This document shows positions 1-6,699 of a stretch of DNA of 11,970 bases, one piece after another. The notes under the pieces were generated by a model. It was not told the origin of the DNA. It saw nothing but the letters and a program-made list of their open reading frames with translations, and did no database searches. A program made the position numbers and the translations under genes. Position 1 is the stretch's first letter; the number at the start of each line of letters is the position of its first letter. Source of the stretch: a bacterium (GTDB taxonomy: Bacteria; Omnitrophota; Gorgyraeia; Velamenicoccales; JABMQK01); assembly GCA_013203265.1 (NCBI GenBank), contig JABMQK010000010.1, positions 1 to 11,970 on the forward strand, read 5' to 3'.

Positions 1-2
1 CA

Positions 3-89
3 CGAAAGATAGACTCTAGAATTTTTCAGAAGAGGCTAAATAGACAATTGCCAGAGGGGATAGAGATAAAAGAAGTTAGTTTATTTTAA
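3..89 (+). CDS. C-terminal fragment of a probable DUF2344 (TIGR03936-type) radical-SAM-linked protein
   Basis: This is the last 28 codons of a gene entering from the left, read in frame 3 and stopped by TAA at 87-89. The visible peptide contains RLNRQLPEGIEIKEVSLF. Its 'LN..LPEGI.I.EV' pattern resembles the C-terminal end of the DUF2344 domain, which is often fused to or encoded beside a YgiQ-like radical SAM protein. In many bacteria that gene sits directly upstream of rng, rplU and obg, and the context here matches. The function of the family is unsettled. With so few residues the call rests on one short motif plus gene order. The open frame and clean stop just before rng are seen directly; the family name is inferred. 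Confidence 0.55.
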   Translation, partial: RKIDSRIFQKRLNRQLPEGIEIKEVSLF

Positions 90-129
90 CAAGACAACTT
101 AACATAATTTAACTTTACCACATATTATT

Positions 130-1608
130 ATGACTAGAGAAATTCTTATAAATATTGAAGAAAAAGAAAAGCGCATTGCGATATTAGAAAATAATAAATT
201 GGTAGATTTTTTTATTGAACATCCAGAAGATAGAACTATAGTTGGAAACATCTATAGAGGCATAGTTCAAGATGTAGTGCCTTCTGTTGGCGCGGCATTC
301 GTTGATATAGGACAAGAGAAAAAGGGTTTCTTATACTTAACAGATGTTACAGATTTTCGTTTTCATGAAGAGGAATTGGAAGAATTTAATGTTGAAAATC
401 ATAAAGAAGTTAAACCTGCGCTTGAACTTAAGAAGAATCAGGAAGTGTTAGTTCAGGTAACCAAAGAGCCTTTTTTGGGCAAAGGGGCCAGGCTTACTAC
501 TCATATTTCTATTCCTGGTCGATACTTAGTCCTTATGCCATTTGATAAGCATCTTGGTATTTCACGTAAGATTGATGAGCCTGATGAGAGAAGAAGGATA
601 AGGGACATTTTTCGCTCTATTAAATTTGGACAGGAATATGGTTTGATAGTAAGAACTGCTGCTTGGGGTAAAGAAAAAAAATCTCTTATTCGCGATTCGC
701 ACTTTTTATTGAATCTATGGGATAAGATAAAAAAGATCTCCAGAAGGCGTAAAGCTCCATATCTATTGTATGAGGACTATGATTTGGTTTTAAGGACTGT
801 CCGCGATTATTTTACTGAGAATGTAGATAGATTGATTGTTGATTCAAAAATAGAATATAAAAGAATTCACAAATTTGTTAGTGCTTTTCTAAGGCCATTA
901 GTTAGAAAGATTGTCTTTTATCGAGAGCACACATCGCTATTTGATAAAAAGGGAGTTGAGAAAGAAGTTGAGCACATATACAGAAATAGAATTTATCTTA
1001 ATTGCGGAGGCCATATTGTCATAGAGCAGACAGAGGGTTTGATTGTCGTAGATGTTAATTCTGGAAGTTTCAGCCGTAAGAAATCAAAGCAAGAAGATGC
1101 AGCTTTTATGGTAAATAACCAGGCCGCAGAAGAAGCCGCCCGTCAATTAAGATTGAGAGATTTGAGTGGCATAATTGTGATTGATTTTATTGATATGCAA
1201 AAGGATTCCAATAGAAGAAAGCTTCTCAAGACTCTTAAAATGGCCCTTACTCAAGATAAGGCAAAGACAGATGTAGTAGGTATATCTCGTCTCGGCCTAG
1301 TTGAGATGACTAGGGAGAGGGTACATAGATCTATAGAAAGTATCTCTTATAAAGATTGTCCTTACTGCCGTGGAAAGGGAAAGGTAAAATCAGAGGTGTC
1401 AATGGCGGGGTATGTGCTTAGGCACCTACGTAATTATTTGGTTAATTTTAAGCCTCGTACGGTTAGTGTAGTTCTTCATCCAGAAGTGGCTAAGAAAATT
1501 ATAAATGAAAATAGGAATTCTATCAGGGATTTAGAACGAAAATTTAGAAAAAGAATCAATATTGCGCCCCAGTCAGGTCTACATATAGAAGATATAAAAA
1601 TTTCCTAG
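130..1608 (+). CDS. rng: Ribonuclease E/G family endoribonuclease (RNase G-like)
   Basis: This single-strand-specific endoribonuclease takes part in rRNA 5' maturation and mRNA turnover in the cytoplasm. The 492-residue length matches E. coli RNase G (489) and lacks the long C-terminal scaffold of RNase E. The N-terminus MTREILINIE is the usual RNase G start. An S1-like RNA-binding segment lies at about 37-125. The catalytic aspartates are visible as D308 in VVDVNSG and D352 in IVIDFIDM, followed by the 'Zn-link' CPYCRGKG (C410, C413) that holds the dimer together. The RQLRLRDLSGIIVIDFIDM block is typical of the family. The start is set by homology: no Shine-Dalgarno is visible in the 20 bases before the ATG, nor a convincing promoter in 90-129. 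rng upstream of rplU/obg is a widespread arrangement. Confidence 0.96.
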   Translation: MTREILINIEEKEKRIAILENNKLVDFFIEHPEDRTIVGNIYRGIVQDVVPSVGAAFVDIGQEKKGFLYLTDVTDFRFHEEELEEFNVENHKEVKPALELKKNQEVLVQVTKEPFLGKGARLTTHISIPGRYLVLMPFDKHLGISRKIDEPDERRRIRDIFRSIKFGQEYGLIVRTAAWGKEKKSLIRDSHFLLNLWDKIKKISRRRKAPYLLYEDYDLVLRTVRDYFTENVDRLIVDSKIEYKRIHKFVSAFLRPLVRKIVFYREHTSLFDKKGVEKEVEHIYRNRIYLNCGGHIVIEQTEGLIVVDVNSGSFSRKKSKQEDAAFMVNNQAAEEAARQLRLRDLSGIIVIDFIDMQKDSNRRKLLKTLKMALTQDKAKTDVVGISRLGLVEMTRERVHRSIESISYKDCPYCRGKGKVKSEVSMAGYVLRHLRNYLVNFKPRTVSVVLHPEVAKKIINENRNSIRDLERKFRKRINIAPQSGLHIEDIKIS

Positions 1609-1645
1609 TTTTTTCTGCTTTTTTTTCAAATAAGCCCAATAAGGC

Positions 1646-1686
1646 CAATACTACAAACCAACCATTACTGGGGTTTGAAAGTATTG
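1646..1686. repeat. 41-base imperfect palindrome overlapping the rplU promoter
   Basis: The arms are CAATACT (1646-1652) with AGTATTG (1680-1686), CAAACC (1654-1659) with GGTTTG (1672-1677), and CCA (1662-1664) with TGG (1669-1671), around a TTAC loop. That gives 16 pairs with small bulges. The right arm runs into the -35 box of the rplU promoter. A pyrimidine-rich tract (1689-1702) follows, so in RNA it could act as a weak rng terminator; as DNA it could be an operator. The structure is seen directly and the role is not known. Confidence 0.6.
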
Positions 1687-1712
1687 ACGCTTTCTTTTTT
1701 CTATGTTATAGT
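1684..1712 (+). promoter_or_regulatory. Sigma70-type promoter of the rplU operon
   Basis: The -35 box TTGACG (1684-1689) and -10 box TATAGT (1707-1712) are separated by 17 bases, each one mismatch from consensus. Transcription would start near 1719, giving a leader of about 45 bases before rplU. No other promoter of comparable quality was seen between here and 8790, so it may drive the whole rplU-to-plsC operon. Confidence 0.75.
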
Positions 1713-1750
1713 TACCCCTTAAAGAAGATAAGATTAATGACTATTTCACA

Positions 1751-1757
1751 AAAGGAG
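1751..1757 (+). promoter_or_regulatory. Ribosome-binding site that fixes the rplU start
   Basis: AAAGGAG is a strong Shine-Dalgarno six bases before the ATG at 1764. The frame stays open upstream to an ATG at 1737, but that ATG has no such site and would add nine residues not usual in L21. Confidence 0.85.
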
Positions 1758-1763
1758 TTTAAT

Positions 1764-2087
1764 ATGTATGCTGTGATTCAAACTGGTGGCAAGCAATATA
1801 GAGTTAAAGAAGGTGATGTGATTGATGTTGAGAAGTTGGTTTTTCCAAAATCAAAAAAAGAAATAACCTTTAATGAAGTGCTTTTAGGCGGGGATAAAAA
1901 AGAATTAGCTATTGGCCAGCCCATTATTAAAGGCGCTAAAGTTAAGGCGGAGGTTTTAGGTAGTTTACGGGCTAAAAAAATAGTCACATACAAATATAAA
2001 CGCAGAAAGAGCTATCATAGGACTATAGGACATAGACAAAATCTTGTCCGTTTACGAATTAAAGAGATAGTATTAAAAAAACAATAG
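1764..2087 (+). CDS. rplU: 50S ribosomal protein L21
   Basis: L21 is a 23S rRNA-binding protein of the large ribosomal subunit. The 107-residue product starts MYAVIQTGGKQYRVKEGD, the hallmark N-terminus of the family, which is normally about 103 residues. The basic central block YKYKRRKSYHRTIGHRQ is the L21 signature ('K.RRKNYRR..GHRQ') that contacts rRNA. The start at 1764 is chosen over 1737 because of the Shine-Dalgarno at 1751-1757 and family length. It is the first gene after its own promoter. Unusually, the next gene, only six bases downstream, is obg: the L27 gene rpmA, which normally sits between them, is not there. Confidence 0.97.
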   Translation: MYAVIQTGGKQYRVKEGDVIDVEKLVFPKSKKEITFNEVLLGGDKKELAIGQPIIKGAKVKAEVLGSLRAKKIVTYKYKRRKSYHRTIGHRQNLVRLRIKEIVLKKQ

Positions 2088-2093
2088 TTATTG

Positions 2094-3047
2094 ATGTTCA
2101 TTGATAGAGTTAAGACTTTGGTAAGGGGCGGCAATGGAGGCAATGGCTGCGCAAGTTTTTATAGCGACAAAATGACTCGGTATAAAAGACCAGACGGTGG
2201 CAATGGCGGTGATGGCGGAAATGTCATCTTAAGGGCCTCAAGAAATGTTTATACACTACTCGATTTTAAGTATCGTCAAGAATTTATTGCATCCAATGGT
2301 AAGCATGGTTCAAGCAAGAGAAAAAGAGGTCGAGATGGAGAAGATGTTGTTATCTTAGTTCCGATAGGAACTCAAATATTTGAAGAGACCTCGCAGTGTT
2401 TGTTAGAAGATCTTGATTCTGATAATAAAGAAGTAGTTGTTGTTAAAGGCGGAAGAGGCGGCTGCGGTAATCACGTAAGAAAAGAAGCTCATCCGGGTCA
2501 ACAAGGAGAAAGAAGAGCTCTCGTCTTAGATTTAAAACTCATTGCTGATGTAGGGGTAATAGGTTTTCCCAACGCTGGCAAATCAACATTAATATCAAAG
2601 TTATCGAGTGCTAGACCACGAATCGCTGCCTATCCTTTTACAACTAAGGAGCCGGTTTTAGGTGTTGTTAATAGGGAGGATGATAATTTTACCATTGTCG
2701 ATATTCCTGGTCTTATTGAAGGAGCGCATCAAGGCAGAGGCTTAGGTGATAAGTTTTTAAGGCACGTAGAGCGAACTAAAATTTTAGTCCATCTTATAGA
2801 TATGTCAGGGATAGATGGACGGGATCCTTTGGGAGGCTACGAAGTCCTCAATAGGGAATTAGCGCTTTATTCAAAAGAGGTAGCAAAGAAAATTCAGATT
2901 TTAGTAGCTAATAAGATGGATTTGGAATCAGCAGGAGAGAACTTAAAAAGGTTTAGAAATAAGATCAAAAATAATATAATAGAAATATCTGCAAAAGAAA
3001 ATATTAATTTAAATATATTAACAGATGAAATCCTCAAAAGACTTTAA
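2094..3047 (+). CDS. obg: Obg family GTPase (ribosome assembly), lacking the C-terminal OCT domain
   Basis: Obg/CgtA is an essential GTPase that binds the 50S subunit and links ribosome assembly to nutrient and stress state. Residues 1-150 form the glycine-rich Obg fold (RGGNGGNGCASF, then GGNGGDGGN). The G domain follows, with G1 GFPNAGKST (157-165), G3 DIPG (203-206), G4 NKMD (273-276) and G5 SAK (299-301). At 317 residues it stops right after the G domain, so the variable C-terminal OCT domain of B. subtilis Obg (428 aa) or the acidic tail of E. coli ObgE (390 aa) is absent. The ATG at 2094 is preferred over the adjacent TTG at 2091 because MF.DRVK is the family start. No clear Shine-Dalgarno is present; coupling to rplU, which ends six bases upstream, is likely. 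The last 23 bases overlap proB. Confidence 0.96.
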   Translation: MFIDRVKTLVRGGNGGNGCASFYSDKMTRYKRPDGGNGGDGGNVILRASRNVYTLLDFKYRQEFIASNGKHGSSKRKRGRDGEDVVILVPIGTQIFEETSQCLLEDLDSDNKEVVVVKGGRGGCGNHVRKEAHPGQQGERRALVLDLKLIADVGVIGFPNAGKSTLISKLSSARPRIAAYPFTTKEPVLGVVNREDDNFTIVDIPGLIEGAHQGRGLGDKFLRHVERTKILVHLIDMSGIDGRDPLGGYEVLNRELALYSKEVAKKIQILVANKMDLESAGENLKRFRNKIKNNIIEISAKENINLNILTDEILKRL

Positions 3048-4113
3048 AAGAATAGTTGTTAAAGTTGGCTCCAGTGTTTTAACTGCGGGTAAGGCCAAGA
3101 TCAACAAGGTGAATTTCCAGAGAATTGTAAAGCATATTGTTGATTTGCGTTCTCAGGGCAAAGAGGTTGTTCTGGTGAGTTCTGGAGCGATTGCTTGTGG
3201 TCTCTCTTTTATGAATATAGCAAAGAGACCATCTAAGTTGTCAGAATTACAGGCTGTTGCAGCGATTGGACAGAACATATTGATGCAAACGTATACTTTG
3301 GAATTTAATAAGTATAGTTTGAAATGTGCTCAAATTTTACTTACCCGAGAAGATTTTTATGAACGAAAGAGATATATAAATGCTAAGAATACAATATTAA
3401 GTTTGTTTAATTTAGGAGTCATTCCTATTGTTAATGAGAATGATACTATTTCTGTTGATGAGATAAAATTTGGAGATAATGATATGTTATCTGCCTTAGT
3501 TGCTATGCTCATTGAGACAGATGGCTTAGAAATTTTATCTAATATAGAAGGTTTATGTAAAACATACGATAAAGAAAAGAAGACTTATAAAGATTTAATA
3601 AAGAAGGTTGAAAAGATTACTCCTGATATTAAGATCTTTGCTAGTGGTACAGATAATGCTGTTTGTATTGGCGGTATGGAGAGCAAAATTGAGGCGATAA
3701 AGATTGCCACCAATGTTGGTATTCCTGTTGTGCTTGCAGATGGTAGTAGTCCTACACTAAAGATTGATTTTGTTAATCCAGACCAAAGCGATGGGACTTT
3801 TTTCGATGCTTCTTCCAACTATAATTTAAGGGCTTCTTGGATTGCCTTTGGTGCACAAACAAAAGGCAAGATTATAATTGATGAAGGCGCAAAGAAAGCT
3901 ATTCTAAGCAAGTCTGCAAGCCTTCTTTCTCCGGGAATCACAGATATAAAAGGAGAATTTAGCGAGAAAGATGTAGTGGATATTACCGATAAAGATGAAG
4001 CGGTTTTAGCAAGAGGTATTACGAATTATTCTAGTCAAAAATTAATTAGAATAAAAGGCAGGAGAGCAGAGAAAGAAGTTGTGCATCGTAACGACTTAGT
4101 TCTTCTAAAATAA
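3025..4113 (+). CDS. proB: Glutamate 5-kinase with PUA domain
   Basis: ProB phosphorylates L-glutamate to gamma-glutamyl phosphate with ATP. This is the first and usually feedback-controlled step of proline synthesis. The 362 residues match E. coli ProB (367). The amino-acid-kinase domain covers about 8-255: VVKVGSS (11-17) and VSSGAIA (51-57) at the nucleotide and substrate site, NEND (137-140) and FGDND (149-153) at the glutamate site, and GGMESK (216-221) corresponding to the usual GGM.TK. A PUA domain follows at about 281-360. The ATG at 3025 lies inside the end of obg, and no Shine-Dalgarno is visible, which suggests translational coupling. Starting here gives the expected short lead before VVKVGSS. 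proA follows after one base, forming the classical proBA pair. Confidence 0.96.
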   Translation: MKSSKDFKRIVVKVGSSVLTAGKAKINKVNFQRIVKHIVDLRSQGKEVVLVSSGAIACGLSFMNIAKRPSKLSELQAVAAIGQNILMQTYTLEFNKYSLKCAQILLTREDFYERKRYINAKNTILSLFNLGVIPIVNENDTISVDEIKFGDNDMLSALVAMLIETDGLEILSNIEGLCKTYDKEKKTYKDLIKKVEKITPDIKIFASGTDNAVCIGGMESKIEAIKIATNVGIPVVLADGSSPTLKIDFVNPDQSDGTFFDASSNYNLRASWIAFGAQTKGKIIIDEGAKKAILSKSASLLSPGITDIKGEFSEKDVVDITDKDEAVLARGITNYSSQKLIRIKGRRAEKEVVHRNDLVLLK

Positions 4114-4114
4114 A

Positions 4115-5389
4115 ATGGATAATAAACAACTGAAAAATAAATTAGATAAGATAGCGGATTTGGCTAAAGAGGCTTCTTTTAAGTTGAGCCTACTCGATAC
4201 CCGCACTAAAAATGCCACATTGAGACAGATGGCTAGTGCTTTAAAGAAAGAGAAAAGAAGAATTCTCTCGGCAAATAAGAAAGATTTAGAAGTTTGCCGT
4301 AGAAAAAAAATGCCAAAGGCATTTATTGATAGGTTAACTCTTACTGAAAAGGGAATTGACGAGATGTGCGATTCTTTAATTCAAGTCTCCAAGTTAGATG
4401 ATCCCGTTGGCAATATTATCAAGTCTTGGTATAGGCCGAATGGATTAAAGATTTCTAAAGTGCGCGTGCCGATAGGTGTTATTTTGATAATTTATGAATC
4501 ACGTCCTAATGTAACGGCTGATTGTATTGGTTTGTGTCTTAAATCTTCAAACTGTGTAATTTTACGAGGTGGTTCAGATGCCTTGAATTCTAACAGGGCG
4601 ATATTTGATATATTAAAAAAAGTTGCCTCAAAGAATAAGATTATCGAAGGCAGCATTAATTTAGTAGATTCCATAGACCATAAAGCCGTGGATATTCTTT
4701 TGAAGTCTGACGATTTAATTGATTTGGTTATTCCTCGTGGAGGAGAAGGTTTGATTAGAGAGGTGAAAAATAAATCCCGAATACCTGTAATTAAACATTA
4801 TAAAGGCATCTGTCACGTCTATGTCGATTCAGAAGCAGATTTAAATATGGCACGAAAGATTGTTTTTAATGCTAAAGTGCAGCGTCCTGGAGTCTGCAAT
4901 GCTATGGAGACTCTTTTAGTGCATAAAAATGTAGCTATAAGGTTTTTACCGAGGATGATTAAAGAATTACAGGAGGCTGGATGTGAGATTCGTGGATGTT
5001 CAATTACTAGAAAGATTGCCAAGAATTTTAGAAATGTAAGACTCGCAACAGAAAAAGATTGGGTTATGGAATATTTAAATCTTATTCTGTCAATTCGAAT
5101 AGTTGATTCTTTAGATAAAGCAATTGATCATATTAATTGTTATGGTTCTCGTCATTCGGATAGTATCGTTACGGATGATAGAAAAAATGCTCAAAGATTT
5201 TTAAAAGAGATCGATTCTGCTTGTGTGTTTGTGAATGCATCAACACGATTTACAGACGGATATCAATTTGGTATGGGTGCTGAGATTGGAATCTCTACGG
5301 ATAAATTGCACGCACGCGGCCCTATGGCTTTAGAAGAACTGACTACATACAAATATATTATTGAAGGGAGAGGACAGATTCGCTTGTAG
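4115..5389 (+). CDS. proA: Glutamate-5-semialdehyde dehydrogenase (gamma-glutamyl phosphate reductase)
   Basis: ProA reduces gamma-glutamyl phosphate to glutamate-5-semialdehyde with NADPH, the second step of proline synthesis, probably in a complex with ProB so that the unstable intermediate is passed on. The 424 residues are typical (E. coli 417). Visible motifs are PIGVILIIYESRPNV (119-133), the nucleotide-site RGGSDA (151-156) and the catalytic cysteine C261 in RPGVCNAMET. The C-terminal IEGRGQIRL matches the usual end of the family, so the gene is complete. It starts one base after proB, with no Shine-Dalgarno. Its stop codon TAG (5387-5389) lies inside the left arm of a 74-bp palindromic element. 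The third proline enzyme, ProC, is not in the window. Confidence 0.97.
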   Translation: MDNKQLKNKLDKIADLAKEASFKLSLLDTRTKNATLRQMASALKKEKRRILSANKKDLEVCRRKKMPKAFIDRLTLTEKGIDEMCDSLIQVSKLDDPVGNIIKSWYRPNGLKISKVRVPIGVILIIYESRPNVTADCIGLCLKSSNCVILRGGSDALNSNRAIFDILKKVASKNKIIEGSINLVDSIDHKAVDILLKSDDLIDLVIPRGGEGLIREVKNKSRIPVIKHYKGICHVYVDSEADLNMARKIVFNAKVQRPGVCNAMETLLVHKNVAIRFLPRMIKELQEAGCEIRGCSITRKIAKNFRNVRLATEKDWVMEYLNLILSIRIVDSLDKAIDHINCYGSRHSDSIVTDDRKNAQRFLKEIDSACVFVNASTRFTDGYQFGMGAEIGISTDKLHARGPMALEELTTYKYIIEGRGQIRL

Positions 5390-5461
5390 GGATGTATTGC
5401 TCCGACGCTCTACTTCGCGTCGTTCGGAGTCCCGACTAAAGCGTCGGGACAATACACCCCT
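5388..5461. repeat. 74-bp GC-rich palindromic element (MITE/REP-like) between proA and nadD
   Basis: Bases 5388-5409 and 5440-5461 are imperfect inverted repeats matching at 19 of 22 positions. The ends are AGGGATGTATTG and CAATACACCCCT. The interior can fold instead into two hairpins: CTCC-GACGC / GCGTC-gttc-GGAG (5400-5429) and a perfect 8-bp stem GTCCCGAC / GTCGGGAC with a six-base loop (5429-5450). Together with the outer 12-bp stem (one mismatch) this gives a three-way junction. The interior is far more GC-rich than the flanking genes. The size, terminal inverted repeats and position in the only sizeable gap of the operon fit a non-autonomous mobile repeat. It could also act in RNA as a processing or stability hairpin. 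There is no T-run after it, so it is not a typical terminator. A genome-wide copy count would settle its nature. Confidence 0.7.
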
Positions 5462-5491
5462 GTCAAAGGGAATATTCGATTGCGGACAATT

Positions 5492-6058
5492 ATGAAGATA
5501 GGTATTTTTGGTGGAACTTTTAACCCTATACATTTTGGTCATTTAGTTTTAGCTGAACAGGCATATGAAAAGTTAAGTCTTAGCAAGGTAATATTTATTC
5601 CCAGCTTCTACCCACCTCATAAAAAAAATCCAGACATAGCCTTAGCCTTTCATAGATATAATATGGTGAAGTTGGCTATCCAAAATAATCGGCGTTTTAA
5701 GGTTTCTGATATTGAGATAAAAAGAAAAGGACGTTCTTATTTAGTTGATACGTTGAAGGAATTAAGGAAAGTATATCCCAAAGCTGTGCTTTTTTTTATT
5801 AGCGGTTCCGATGTCTCTAATCAAATTGCTAAATGGAAATCGATCGATAAAATTCTTTCTCTTTCTAAATTTGTTTTAGCCAAGAGGCCAGGGTATAGAT
5901 TAAAGAAATATAATAGAAAAGTCTCAGTAATTTCTATTACTGAACTGGATATATCTTCTTCTATTATCAGGAGAAAAATTAGAACAAGTAGGTCAATACA
6001 CTATTTAATGCCAATGAGAGTATTAAAATATATTAAAGAAAAGGGGCTTTACAAATGA
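5492..6058 (+). CDS. nadD: Nicotinate-nucleotide adenylyltransferase
   Basis: NadD joins nicotinate mononucleotide and ATP to form deamido-NAD, an essential step of NAD synthesis. The product of 188 residues carries the nucleotidyltransferase signature GGTFNPIHFGH (7-17, with the HxGH histidines H14 and H17), the PPHKK substrate segment (41-45), FISGSD (102-107) and the C-terminal DISSSIIR (153-160), equivalent to the usual SST.IR motif. The ATG at 5492 gives the normal MKIGIFGG start, but the Shine-Dalgarno before it is poor. An in-frame TTG at 5480 has AAAGGG nine bases upstream (5465-5470) and would add four residues (MRTI), so the true start is uncertain. The stop overlaps the rpe start (ATGA). 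The ribosome-silencing gene rsfS, which commonly follows nadD, is not here. Confidence 0.95.
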   Translation: MKIGIFGGTFNPIHFGHLVLAEQAYEKLSLSKVIFIPSFYPPHKKNPDIALAFHRYNMVKLAIQNNRRFKVSDIEIKRKGRSYLVDTLKELRKVYPKAVLFFISGSDVSNQIAKWKSIDKILSLSKFVLAKRPGYRLKKYNRKVSVISITELDISSSIIRRKIRTSRSIHYLMPMRVLKYIKEKGLYK

Positions 6059-6699
6059 ATAAAGTTGGTCCATCAGTTTTAGCTGCTGATTTTAGAAATT
6101 TAGCAAGTGAAGTTAAAAAGGCGAAACGCGCAGGCGCGGATTTTTTACACATCGATATTATGGACGGTAATTTTGTACCTAATATATCCATAGGGCCAGA
6201 TATCGTCACAAAAATTAATAGGGCTTGCGACTTACCGATACATGCACATCTTATGATTAGTAATCCCGAAAGTTTTATTGAGGCTTTTTCTAGCGCGGGT
6301 TCCGATATAATTAGTTTTCATATCGAAGCTGTGAAATATGATATTGAAAAATCAAAGAGAATAATTAGGGCGATTAAACGTTTAGGCAAGAGGCCGGCGA
6401 TAGCTATTAATCCACTGACTCCTTTGAAAAGAATTATTTCATTATTAAAATATGTGGATTGGGTTTTGGTTATGAGTGTAAATCCGGGTTTTGGCGGTCA
6501 GAAGTTTATGGAAAGTGTTTTACCCAAGATTAAATCTTTAAGAAAAATTTATAAAAAAGATATTGAAATCGACGGTGGAATTAACAATAAGAATGCTAAA
6601 TTTGTTGTTAATGCAGGGGCAAATATTCTTGCTGCTGGAACGTATGTTTTCAAAGCAAAAAATATGTCACAAGCGATAAGGTGTTTAAAATATGCCTAG
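6055..6699 (+). CDS. rpe: Ribulose-phosphate 3-epimerase
   Basis: Rpe interconverts D-ribulose 5-phosphate and D-xylulose 5-phosphate in the pentose-phosphate pathway. It is a (beta/alpha)8 barrel with a divalent metal. The 214 residues are the usual length. The metal and catalytic residues are visible: H32 and D34 in LHIDIMDGNFVPN, H65 in HAHLM, and D173 in EIDGGIN. The phosphate-binding motif SVNPGFGGQ is at 141-149, and PSVLAADF near the N-terminus (6-13) carries the conserved serine. It overlaps nadD by four bases and has a good Shine-Dalgarno (AAGGGG, 6041-6046) eight bases before the ATG. Its end overlaps the next gene by eight bases, so it is internal to the operon. Confidence 0.97.
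   Translation: MNKVGPSVLAADFRNLASEVKKAKRAGADFLHIDIMDGNFVPNISIGPDIVTKINRACDLPIHAHLMISNPESFIEAFSSAGSDIISFHIEAVKYDIEKSKRIIRAIKRLGKRPAIAINPLTPLKRIISLLKYVDWVLVMSVNPGFGGQKFMESVLPKIKSLRKIYKKDIEIDGGINNKNAKFVVNAGANILAAGTYVFKAKNMSQAIRCLKYA

Noticed and set aside
1737..1763. Upstream ATG as the L21 start
   Set aside because: It adds nine residues not typical of L21 and lacks a Shine-Dalgarno, while the ATG at 1764 has a strong one.
1778..1993. Minus-strand open frame inside rplU
   Set aside because: It is the antisense of a clearly recognised L21 gene, has no ribosome-binding site and its peptide resembles no known family. The same holds for the minus-strand frames in proB, proA, plsC, rpsA and at the proA-nadD junction.
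5388..5461. The proA-nadD palindromic element as a tRNA or an intrinsic terminator
   Set aside because: It can fold as a three-way junction, but it lacks tRNA landmarks (no T-loop GTTCAAAT-like box, no anticodon arm layout) and there is no T-run after the stem.
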